DNA of 64,000 nucleotides. It comes from Mycobacterium sp. D16R12. Lineage in GTDB: Bacteria > Actinomycetota > Actinomycetes > Mycobacteriales > Mycobacteriaceae. Below are positions 42,342-49,774 of the stretch, piece by piece (within the stretch, counting starts at the first letter, position 1; every line of letters starts with the position of its first letter). The stretch is from assembly GCF_002013465.1 (NCBI RefSeq), contig NZ_MAFC01000021.1:151669-215668 (forward strand), written 5' to 3'. Under the pieces are notes generated by a model. It did no database searches, was not told the origin of the DNA, and was given only the letters and a program-made list of their open reading frames with translations. The position numbers were made by a program, and so were the translations under genes.

Positions 42342-45335
42342 TCACGCCTTGGAGGGCCACCAGCTCAGCTTGCCGAAGGCCTGAGCCAGCGTCGGCACCA
42401 TCAGGGTTCTGACGATGAAGGTGTCCAGCAGGATGCCCACGCCGATGATGAACCCCATCTGCACCATCTGATTGACCGAGCCGACCATCATGCCCAGCAG
42501 GCTGGCGGCGAACACCAGACCGGCCGAGGTGATCACCGATCCGGTCTGACGCACGGTCCGGATGATGCCGAGCCGCATGCCCCGGGCGCTCTCCTCCCGC
42601 AGGCGCGAGATGAAGAGCATGTTGTAGTCGGCCCCGACGGCCACAATCAGCACGAAGGTCATCGCCGGAACTGCCCAATCCAGCTGTTGCCCAAGGAGAA
42701 CCTGGAACACCAGCACGCCGATGCCCAGTGACGCGATATAGGTGAGCAGCACCGTGCCCAGTAGGTACAGCGGCGCGATCACCGCACGCAGCAGCAGACA
42801 CATCACCAGGAAGATGATGAGCAGCGTGACGACGATGATCTCGCGCAGATCACTGTCGTAGGCCTTCTTCAGATCGGCATTGATAGCGGGGAATCCGCCC
42901 ACCGACACCGTGGCACCGGCCAGCGCGGTGTTGGGCGTGGCCTCGTTTCCGACGCGCTCCATATCGCGGCTCAGCTGCATCGCCTCGGGTCCATAGGGGT
43001 TGAGCGGCGACTGCACCAGATACATGGCGGTACGCCCACCATCCTGCAGGAATGCCGAACTCAGCTCCTTGAATCCGGGATTCTGCAGCATCGCCCCCGG
43101 TACGGAGAAGCCGGATGCCGCAGGCGAATTGGAGTCCTTGCCGATGGTCTGCAGGGTTACCGCGGCCTCACCCATGGACCGCACGGTGTCCTCGAGTTGG
43201 GTGTTCAAGTCCCGGATCCGCACGCCCATCGTCTTGACGGAGTTCATATCCACGCCCAGCCCTCGCAGCTGCTGGAAATAGCCCGATATGCGTTCGAATT
43301 TGCGTTCCATCTCGGGCAATTTCGCGAGCAGACCACGAATCTGCTTGAACTGATTGTTCATATCGCCCAGCAGCTGTGTGATCGTCTTGCCGCCGGTGAC
43401 CGCCCGCACCGACTCCCGCAGGCTTTCCACCGAGGAGAGCGGACCCGTGTCGCGCAGCTCGACCAGCTGGTCGCGTAGCTTCACACAATCGGGCTGCACC
43501 GGGCAAAATGGCGATTCGGCAAGCGTCTTGGTCAACGACACCCCGGCATCGAGCGCCGAGAAGGTCGCCTCGACCGAGGGACCCATCGTGGCCAGCTGAT
43601 CCACCATTCCCGCCACCGTGCCCATTTGGGATATCAGCGACTGATACCGATCGAGTTGCCCCTCAAGCTCTTTGGCCATCGACAACATCTGCGGCATCAT
43701 CTGCTGCATCCGGGCCAGGTCCCCGTCACCCAGCTCGTTGGTCATGGCCGACATGACGTCGGCGAGCTTCGACATCCGTTCGAGCTGTGGCCGCAGGTCG
43801 GCGTTGACCTGTCCGCTCGTCTTGTCGATCTGCGTTCCCATGTACCCGATCTGCCACGCCAACGTGGCCTGGGTGAGCTTGTTCCCGTCGGGCCGGGTGA
43901 TGCCGACGACCTTCCCGACTCCCCCGAGCTGGGAGATCCGCTCGGCCATCTGGTCAAGATCGCCCAGCGCACGCGGATTGCGCAGATCCGACGGCGACTG
44001 GATCAGAAGATACTGCGGCATAACCGAATTAGCGGGAAAATGGGCGTTGAGGATGTGCATACCCTGGTTCGACTGCGCCGAATCGGGCAGCACCCGCGAC
44101 ATGTCGAAACTGGGTCGCATGAAAGGGACGAAGGACGCGGCCGCCATGAGAATCACGATCGCCACACCGAAGACCGGCCACGGGTGCCGCACGATGGTCA
44201 CACCCATGCGGTGCCAATAGACCCCCGCCCGATCCGGCCCCGGCAGTCCCAACCCGCGCTTGGCCGCCAGGCTCAGCGTCGCCGGCAGCAGCGTGGTAAC
44301 CACAAAGAACGCGACGATCACCCCAATCGACACCGCCGGACCGGCCGCCGCGAGGAAGGCCAGCTTGGCGGTCAACTGCGCGATGTTGGCAATCGCCACG
44401 GTCGCCGCCGTCGCCAGGATGACCCTGGTCATCGAGCCACAGGCATGCGCGAGTGCTTCAGGTGGGGCCTCCCCCGCGCGTATTCGCTCGTGGTACCGAC
44501 TGACCAGGAACACCGTGTAGTTGACGCTGGCCCCCATCAGGACGGCCATCATCAGCCCGGCAGATACCGACGACACCGGAATCAGGCCCCGATCGGCGAG
44601 CCCGGCTATGACGCCGCGCGCGATCAGCAGGCTCATTCCCATCACCAGCAGCGGCAGCATCGCGGTGAACCACGATCGGAACACCAGCAACAGGATGAGA
44701 CCGATGACCACCACGGTCACCGCGCCGATCTTGGGCAGGTCGCCCAACGCGGCGTTGCCCATATCAGTGACGGTTCCCGCCGCGCCGGTGATGTTGGCCG
44801 TGGTGGCCGAACCGGCGAACGTCTGCTTCACCAGGTCATCGACCGACCGATATGACCGCTGCGCCAACGGAGTACCGAGATCTCCGGCCAACCCCGCCAT
44901 GGCGTACCAGGTGGTGCCGTCCTCGCTGAGAACCTGCTTACGTGCCACCGGGTTGTTGCGCATCCGGGGATCGCCCAGCTGATCCTGGACGAAGGTGACG
45001 TACTCCTTGTTCGCGCCCAGCCGATCGATCAGCGCGGAGTACCGGGCCTGTGCATCGGCGTCAAATCCCTCGTCGCCGTGCATCACGATGATGACGGCGT
45101 TATCGATACCGGGGCGGCCGAACGCCTTTCCCATCTCCTTCATCGACGCCAGCGCCGGGCTCACCTCACCGGTGGGCAGCGGACTGACCGAGTGCTCGTT
45201 GGCCACCCGCTCCAGTTGCGGCCAGGCGGTGTTGACCAGAACCCCGACCGCAATCCAGGCCAGGATCACCAACTTTGCGTGCTTGGCCACCAAGCGTCCT
45301 GCCCGCTCGAACGCCGGACTGTACTGGTGCGACAT
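42342..45335 (-). CDS. MmpL-family RND transporter
   Basis: 997 residues with 11-12 transmembrane segments: TM1 near 20-40, a cluster near 185-360, and a cluster near 760-970. The proton-relay region shows GASVNYTVFLVSRYHERI and its repeat VGADYNMLFISRLREE. Between TM7 and TM8 lies a very long periplasmic loop (about 400-760) rich in hydrophobic/polar heptads around QLERMSKLADVMSA, resembling the coiled-coil insertion of MmpL4/MmpL5-type transporters. Exports lipids, siderophores or drugs; cargo unknown. It follows the small lipoprotein gene by 10 bases, so the two form an operon. Confidence 0.92.
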   Translation of the reverse strand: MSHQYSPAFERAGRLVAKHAKLVILAWIAVGVLVNTAWPQLERVANEHSVSPLPTGEVSPALASMKEMGKAFGRPGIDNAVIIVMHGDEGFDADAQARYSALIDRLGANKEYVTFVQDQLGDPRMRNNPVARKQVLSEDGTTWYAMAGLAGDLGTPLAQRSYRSVDDLVKQTFAGSATTANITGAAGTVTDMGNAALGDLPKIGAVTVVVIGLILLLVFRSWFTAMLPLLVMGMSLLIARGVIAGLADRGLIPVSSVSAGLMMAVLMGASVNYTVFLVSRYHERIRAGEAPPEALAHACGSMTRVILATAATVAIANIAQLTAKLAFLAAAGPAVSIGVIVAFFVVTTLLPATLSLAAKRGLGLPGPDRAGVYWHRMGVTIVRHPWPVFGVAIVILMAAASFVPFMRPSFDMSRVLPDSAQSNQGMHILNAHFPANSVMPQYLLIQSPSDLRNPRALGDLDQMAERISQLGGVGKVVGITRPDGNKLTQATLAWQIGYMGTQIDKTSGQVNADLRPQLERMSKLADVMSAMTNELGDGDLARMQQMMPQMLSMAKELEGQLDRYQSLISQMGTVAGMVDQLATMGPSVEATFSALDAGVSLTKTLAESPFCPVQPDCVKLRDQLVELRDTGPLSSVESLRESVRAVTGGKTITQLLGDMNNQFKQIRGLLAKLPEMERKFERISGYFQQLRGLGVDMNSVKTMGVRIRDLNTQLEDTVRSMGEAAVTLQTIGKDSNSPAASGFSVPGAMLQNPGFKELSSAFLQDGGRTAMYLVQSPLNPYGPEAMQLSRDMERVGNEATPNTALAGATVSVGGFPAINADLKKAYDSDLREIIVVTLLIIFLVMCLLLRAVIAPLYLLGTVLLTYIASLGIGVLVFQVLLGQQLDWAVPAMTFVLIVAVGADYNMLFISRLREESARGMRLGIIRTVRQTGSVITSAGLVFAASLLGMMVGSVNQMVQMGFIIGVGILLDTFIVRTLMVPTLAQAFGKLSWWPSKA

Positions 45336-45345
45336 GGTCAGCTCC

Positions 45346-45819
45346 TCAGATCAACGGCGGGAAGGTGACACTGGGCATGCCCGGCACACCGGTCATCGGC
45401 ATCACGGTGTAGCGCAGGGTGAAGGCTCCACCGAGGTCGTCGCCGACCACCAGCACGGTGTACTTGTTGTTGAGATAGGCGTCCTGGCCCATCACGGTTT
45501 GATGTTCGAATCCGGCGTCCGTCAGCAGCTTGCCCGCTGCGGCCGTGGCCGATGCGTCCACACCGCTGACCGCCAGGGTTCGAGAATCGCCCGCGCCGTC
45601 CTGGCGATACGTTCCCTTGACGACAGGGATATCGCGCGGAAAATCCACAGGCAGAACGCTGGCACCCGGCGGGGGCGGTGGAATAGGTGTGATCGGCGGA
45701 TATGTGGTGCGCTCCACGGCGCCGCCCACGAAATCCGACATCGAGCAAGCGCTCAGGGCCTGCGACATCATCACGGCGGCAAACACCAGTACCGCGACAT
45801 GAACGCTTCGTTGCGTCAT
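45346..45819 (-). CDS. Lipoprotein partner of the MmpL transporter
   Basis: 157 residues; lipoprotein signal with lipobox LSAC (VLVFAAVMMSQALSAC), a Pro-rich linker (PPITPIPPPPPGA) and a C-terminal alpha/beta domain with VDFPRDIPVVKGTYRQ and YTVLVVGDDLGGAFTLRYTVM. It is not a normal MmpS (no N-terminal membrane anchor plus beta sandwich), but occupies the place of MmpS in front of MmpL. The mRNA appears leaderless: TAGTAT ends 6 bases before the ATG. Likely a periplasmic adaptor. Confidence 0.75.
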   Translation of the reverse strand: MTQRSVHVAVLVFAAVMMSQALSACSMSDFVGGAVERTTYPPITPIPPPPPGASVLPVDFPRDIPVVKGTYRQDGAGDSRTLAVSGVDASATAAAGKLLTDAGFEHQTVMGQDAYLNNKYTVLVVGDDLGGAFTLRYTVMPMTGVPGMPSVTFPPLI

Positions 45820-45825
45820 GACGGG

Positions 45826-45831
45826 ATACTA
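45826..45831 (-). promoter_or_regulatory. -10 element of the lipoprotein-mmpL operon
   Basis: On the minus strand TAGTAT matches TAnnnT and ends six bases before the ATG at 45819, which predicts a leaderless transcript. No ribosome-binding site lies in the six bases between. Confidence 0.5.
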
Positions 45832-45861
45832 CAAAGGCTTGGCCCTTAGTGCTAGCCCCTG

Positions 45862-45885
45862 CTAACTAAAGCTAGCTCGAATTAG
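45862..45885. promoter_or_regulatory. 24-bp imperfect palindrome, candidate operator
   Basis: Outer arms CTAA and TTAG and a central AGCTAGCT give 9 of 12 paired positions. It lies about 30-55 bases upstream of the predicted -10 of the lipoprotein-mmpL operon and overlaps the metZ stop codon. Additional CTAGC and CTAAC copies between 45846 and 45866 suggest more than one binding site. No regulator gene is adjacent. Confidence 0.45.
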
Positions 45886-47114
45886 CTCAGTGCCCGTTCC
45901 AGGTCCGCGATGACGTCCTCTGTGGACTCCAGCCCGACCGACAAACGCACCACACCGTCGGAGAGCCCGATCGCCGCACGGCCCTCTGGGCCCATCGCGC
46001 GGTGGGTCGTGGTGGCGGGATGAGTGATGAGTGACTTGGAGTCGCCCAGGTTGTTCGAGATGTCGATGAGGGAGGTCCCGTCGAGCACCTCGAAGGCACG
46101 CTGCTTACCCGCGTCGCCGTCGGCGTCCAGTTCGAAGGTGACCACGGTGCCGCCGCCGCTCATCTGCCGTTTGGCCAGCTCGTACTGCGGATGCGTCTGC
46201 AGGAACGGGTAACGCACCCAGCGCACCGCGGGATGCTCCTCCAGGAACTGCGCGATCTTGAAGGCGGACTCATTGGCATGCCGCACCCGAAGATCCAGCG
46301 TTTCAAGCCCTTTCACGAGCGTCCAGGCATTGAATGGGCTGAGCGCGGGCCCGGTGTGCCGCATCAGCGTCTTGACGGGACCCTCGATGTACTCGGTGTC
46401 ACCCAGGATGGCGCCGCCGAGCACCCGGCCCTGTCCGTCGATGTGCTTGGTGCCGGAGTAGACCACCACATCGGCACCCAACGGAATGCCCTGTTGCAAC
46501 AGCGGAGTAGCAAAAACGTTGTCCAGCACCACCTTTGCACCTGCGGCATGCGCCAGCTTGCACACCGCCTCGATGTCGACCAGCGATTGCATCGGGTTGG
46601 AAGGGGTCTCGAAGAAGACGGCCTGCGTGGGAACGGATAGCGCCTCCTCCCACTGGGAGAGGTCCTCGCCGTCGACGAACACGGTCTCCACGCCCCAGCG
46701 GGGCAGGATCTCGTTACACACCACGAAACAGGAACCGAAGAGACTGCGCGCAGCGACAAGTCTGTCGCCGGCACCGAGTAACGCGCCCAATGCGGTGAAC
46801 ACCGCCGACATGCCTGTTGCTGTCGCGAACGCCGCCTCGGCACCCTCGATAAGCCGCAGCCGCTCCTCGAACATGGAGATCGTCGGGTTGCCGTATCGCG
46901 AGTACACGTACCGGTCGACCTCGCCGGTGAAGGCGCGTTCCGCGGCGGCCGCACTCTCGTAGACGTACCCGGAGGTCAGGTACATCGCCTCCGCGGTCTC
47001 CTCGAACTCCGAGCGCAGCAGCCCGCCGCGGACACCGATGGTCGCCTGGCTCACGCCTTCGGGCAGCGCCTTGGGAATACGGACGGAGGGAACGCCGTCA
47101 GGAGTCTGGCTCAT
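45882..47114 (-). CDS. metZ: O-succinylhomoserine sulfhydrylase MetZ
   Basis: PLP enzyme making homocysteine from O-succinyl- (or O-acetyl-) homoserine and sulfide. 410 residues; YSRYGNPT, FATATGMSAVFTALGALLG, the DNVFATPLLQQG strand and the PLP Lys in VVYSGTKHIDGQGR are all standard for Cys/Met gamma-family enzymes. The ATG at 47114 overlaps the rhodanese stop by 4 bases. Order purT, rhodanese, metZ matches Rv0389-Rv0391, except for one inserted gene. Confidence 0.94.
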   Translation of the reverse strand: MSQTPDGVPSVRIPKALPEGVSQATIGVRGGLLRSEFEETAEAMYLTSGYVYESAAAAERAFTGEVDRYVYSRYGNPTISMFEERLRLIEGAEAAFATATGMSAVFTALGALLGAGDRLVAARSLFGSCFVVCNEILPRWGVETVFVDGEDLSQWEEALSVPTQAVFFETPSNPMQSLVDIEAVCKLAHAAGAKVVLDNVFATPLLQQGIPLGADVVVYSGTKHIDGQGRVLGGAILGDTEYIEGPVKTLMRHTGPALSPFNAWTLVKGLETLDLRVRHANESAFKIAQFLEEHPAVRWVRYPFLQTHPQYELAKRQMSGGGTVVTFELDADGDAGKQRAFEVLDGTSLIDISNNLGDSKSLITHPATTTHRAMGPEGRAAIGLSDGVVRLSVGLESTEDVIADLERALS

Positions 47115-47536
47115 GACTGCCGCCACGGCAGACCGATGGCACGCCAACCGACGCCGCCACGGTGCCCGTTCTCGTCGAGGTTGCCCTCGAACCCGTCAAG
47201 CACGTTGTAGGACGGTGCGATTCCCGCCTCGGTGGCCAGTTCCGCCGAACCGATCGACCGGTTACCGGATCGACAGAGGAACACCACCGGACGGCTGTCC
47301 CCTTCGGAGGGCCCGGTGACGCCCGCGGCCGCCAAGTCGTCCAGGAACTGCTCGTTGCGTTCGCCGTTGGAGCGCACCCACTCGATGTACACGACATCGC
47401 GGCCGAGCTCGGTCAGGTCGGGAACCCCGACCCACTTCCACTCCGCCGACGTGCGCACATCAACCAGCACGGCTTCCGGGTTTTCCGTCAGCAGCGCCCA
47501 CGCCGCCTCGGGGGTGATATCTCCTGCGTAGCCCAC
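47111..47536 (-). CDS. Single-domain rhodanese-like protein
   Basis: 141 residues: an AVLVDVRTSAEWKWVGVPDL strand-turn and the active-site loop FLCRSGNRS with the persulfide-forming Cys. Ends GWRAIGLPWRQ, as in Rv0390. Directly upstream of and coupled to metZ, so it may deliver sulfane sulfur for homocysteine synthesis (inference). The GTG at 47536 gives the family's length and lies 12 bases after the preceding stop; a GTG at 47566 would add ten residues and overlap that gene. Confidence 0.86.
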   Translation of the reverse strand: MGYAGDITPEAAWALLTENPEAVLVDVRTSAEWKWVGVPDLTELGRDVVYIEWVRSNGERNEQFLDDLAAAGVTGPSEGDSRPVVFLCRSGNRSIGSAELATEAGIAPSYNVLDGFEGNLDENGHRGGVGWRAIGLPWRQS

Positions 47537-47547
47537 GAAGAGCCAGT

Positions 47548-48000
47548 CTATTGGTACTGCCCGCACACCCTCCACGAGCCGTCTTCCTTGGCGAAGGAGA
47601 CGTCGGCGGTGAGCTTGTTGTCCTCGGATTTCATGTAGTGATAGGTCACCGTCGCGGTGGCGGTGTCCCCGCTGATCTTCACGTCCTTGACGTCGTCCAC
47701 GTACCGGTTTCCGTGCGCCGCCTCGGATTTGTCCTGTGCGGCAATCACATTCTTTTCCGGCGTGACAATGGCCCGACAGCTGTTCGCCACATAGTCGGCG
47801 TACGCGCGTCGCTGCAGTGCATCGTTCTGCGCGACCACGGACTGCCCCACCCTGCCCTCTTCGGTGAGGCCGTCGCCCGTCCGGAAGAACGCCGATACCG
47901 CGATACCGATCACCACGATTCCAAAGATCGCCGCCCCGGCGATAAACGGTGCCGGACTCCCGGTGTCGTCGCGATCGGCTGCCTGCTCGTCGGCTGTCAC
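47548..48000 (-). CDS. Membrane-anchored NTF2-like ectodomain protein
   Basis: 150 residues: a polar Asp-rich N terminus, one transmembrane helix (APFIAGAAIFGIVVIGIAVSAFF, residues about 17-39) and an extracytoplasmic domain of about 105 residues. The ectodomain has two Cys (ANSCRAIVTPE and WRVCGQ), probably disulfide-linked, and alternating strands ending TVTYHYM...DGSWRVCGQ, like Mce-associated or NTF2-like mycobacterial proteins. It overlaps the purT stop by 4 bases and lies between purT and rhodanese, where M. tuberculosis has no gene. Function unknown. Confidence 0.75.
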   Translation of the reverse strand: MTADEQAADRDDTGSPAPFIAGAAIFGIVVIGIAVSAFFRTGDGLTEEGRVGQSVVAQNDALQRRAYADYVANSCRAIVTPEKNVIAAQDKSEAAHGNRYVDDVKDVKISGDTATATVTYHYMKSEDNKLTADVSFAKEDGSWRVCGQYQ

Positions 48001-49322
48001 CGCAGATGCCGGGCGACCTGTTGGGCACGACTCAGCGCCAGCGCGGTGTTGGGTGCGGTCGCCAGTGCCACGCCGACACGACGACGCCGGTGGATCTCCG
48101 CATGCCCGAACATCCGCACATCGCTCTCAGGTATCTGCAGCGCCTCGTCGAGCTGCCGCGACGATGGACCGGGACCATCGCCGTAGACCACCTCGGCGGC
48201 CGCCGGCGACACCAGAATGGTGTCGATCGGCACGCCCAGCACTGCGCGTGCGTGCATATCGAACTCGGACAGTCGCTGTGATCGCACGGTCACCAGCCCG
48301 GAGTCATAGGGCCGGGCACTCACGTCGCAGAAATACACCTCGTCGCCGCGGACAAACAGTTCGACACCGTAAACACCATGCCCACCAAGGGCATTGACCG
48401 CCCTGGCGGCAATCGACCGGGCCAGCTCCAGCGCGGCCTGGCTCAACGGTTGCGGCTGCCACATCTGCAGTGCGTCGGTTCCGCTCTGCCGGTGCGCGAT
48501 GGGCTCACAGAAATACAGTCTGGTCGCACCGCCAACCCCGGCCGTGCGCACCGTGAGCAGCGTGATCTCGTAGTCGATCTCCACCGCGGTCTCCACCAGC
48601 ACCCGCTGGCCGCCCCCGATGTTCGAGGCGACGGCCTGATCCCACGCCGGTTCGGCGTCACTGTCGCGCAGCACCACCGATTGGCCTTGGCCGTACGCGG
48701 CCGACACCGGACGCACCACCGCCGGGAAACCCGCGGTCTCAAGAACCTTGTGCAGCTCCTCGACCGAGTTCGCGAACCAATACGCGGGTGTGGGCAGGCC
48801 GAGTTCCTCGGCGGCCATCCGCCGCATCGCCTCGCGATCGCCGGCCAGCCGCACTGCCTTGGCGGTCGGAATCACCTGGGTGAGCTTGCCCTCGGCCAAT
48901 TTGTCGAGCGCCTCGCCCGACGCCGTCTCGACCAGCGGCACCACGAACCGGGGCCGTTCCTTCTCGACGAGCGCCAGCAGGCTCTCCGACTCACCAATCG
49001 CTGCGACCACCGAACGATCTGCCGCGGTATGGGCCGGTCCGCCCTCGCCGGTGTCCACCACGACCACGTCAGCACCCAGGCGCTGGAAGGAGATGGCCAG
49101 TTCCCTGGCCAGTTCACCCGACCCCAGCAGCATCACGGTGGTGCCGTTCACGGCCGGTGCCTCCGGTACGTGGGCTTCGGTGCTGGCCAGTTCGGGGACG
49201 GATTTCACGCTGTTGGCAGCCTTGGAGGCCGTAGCGGCCCTGGCGCCATTGGTGGCACGGACGGCGTCCTCGGTCACCGGCGCCGCCTCGGCGGGCCCGG
49301 GCGAACCCTCCTGCGTCACCAC
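47997..49322 (-). CDS. purT: Formate-dependent GAR transformylase PurT
   Basis: ATP-grasp enzyme of purine synthesis that adds formate to glycinamide ribonucleotide using ATP. The core starts at TTVMLLGSGELARELAISFQR and contains VPLVETASG, AAYGQGQSVV and YGVELFVRGDEVYFCDVSARPYD. At 441 residues it is longer than usual because of about 60 Ala/Glu/Thr-rich residues before the core, perhaps a disordered tail or an over-long start (first two codons are GTG-GTG). Promoter presumably in 49323-49396, where no clear element was found. Confidence 0.92.
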   Translation of the reverse strand: MVTQEGSPGPAEAAPVTEDAVRATNGARAATASKAANSVKSVPELASTEAHVPEAPAVNGTTVMLLGSGELARELAISFQRLGADVVVVDTGEGGPAHTAADRSVVAAIGESESLLALVEKERPRFVVPLVETASGEALDKLAEGKLTQVIPTAKAVRLAGDREAMRRMAAEELGLPTPAYWFANSVEELHKVLETAGFPAVVRPVSAAYGQGQSVVLRDSDAEPAWDQAVASNIGGGQRVLVETAVEIDYEITLLTVRTAGVGGATRLYFCEPIAHRQSGTDALQMWQPQPLSQAALELARSIAARAVNALGGHGVYGVELFVRGDEVYFCDVSARPYDSGLVTVRSQRLSEFDMHARAVLGVPIDTILVSPAAAEVVYGDGPGPSSRQLDEALQIPESDVRMFGHAEIHRRRRVGVALATAPNTALALSRAQQVARHLR

Positions 49323-49396
49323 GATGCCTTTTACGCCTTCCGGTCGATCTGTAGCCCTATTGGACCGTGCCTAGCGTGCCAGATTGCCACACATCC

Positions 49397-49714
49397 TCAA
49401 CCGAGAGTGCTGTGGACATAACACCAGCGCCAATCCTCACCGGGCTCGTGTGAACGCATCACCGGATGCCCCGAAGCGTGAAAATGCACGGTGGCGTGCT
49501 GGTGGGGACTGGAATCACAGCAGCTCACCCGGCCACATTCCAGACACAAGCGCAAATGGGCCCACACCTGCTCACCCAGTGCCGCGCAGTCCTCGCACAG
49601 CCCCGGGGTCCGGGGTTGTGGGTCTTGCCCGGTGGTGGCGGCCAGCTCAGGACAGGGACCTTGGCCCCCTGCCGACTCAGGAGCGGCGGATCCGCGCCGG
49701 AACAGCCGCTTCAT
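49397..49714 (-). CDS. UBP-type zinc-finger protein
   Basis: 105 residues. After a basic, disordered start (MKRLFRRGSAAPESAGG) comes a ubiquitin-hydrolase-type zinc finger: CEDC, then WAHLRLCLECGRVSCCDSS, then HQHATVHFHASGHPVM and WRWCYVH. All zinc Cys/His are present. In eukaryotes this fold binds the C terminus of ubiquitin; bacterial copies have no known partner. It is divergent, 60 bases from a CPA1 Na+/H+ antiporter gene. The frame stays open far upstream, but the ATG at 49714 is the last before the domain. Confidence 0.82.
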   Translation of the reverse strand: MKRLFRRGSAAPESAGGQGPCPELAATTGQDPQPRTPGLCEDCAALGEQVWAHLRLCLECGRVSCCDSSPHQHATVHFHASGHPVMRSHEPGEDWRWCYVHSTLG

Positions 49715-49774
49715 ATATGTCCTCTCAACGTGCCCGCTTAGGCGCCAGAACCGCTCTCCGCACAGAATACGAAG

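Noticed and set aside
43626..44855. 409-codon plus-strand frame opposite mmpL
   Set aside because: Arg/His/Gln-rich antisense shadow without family features.
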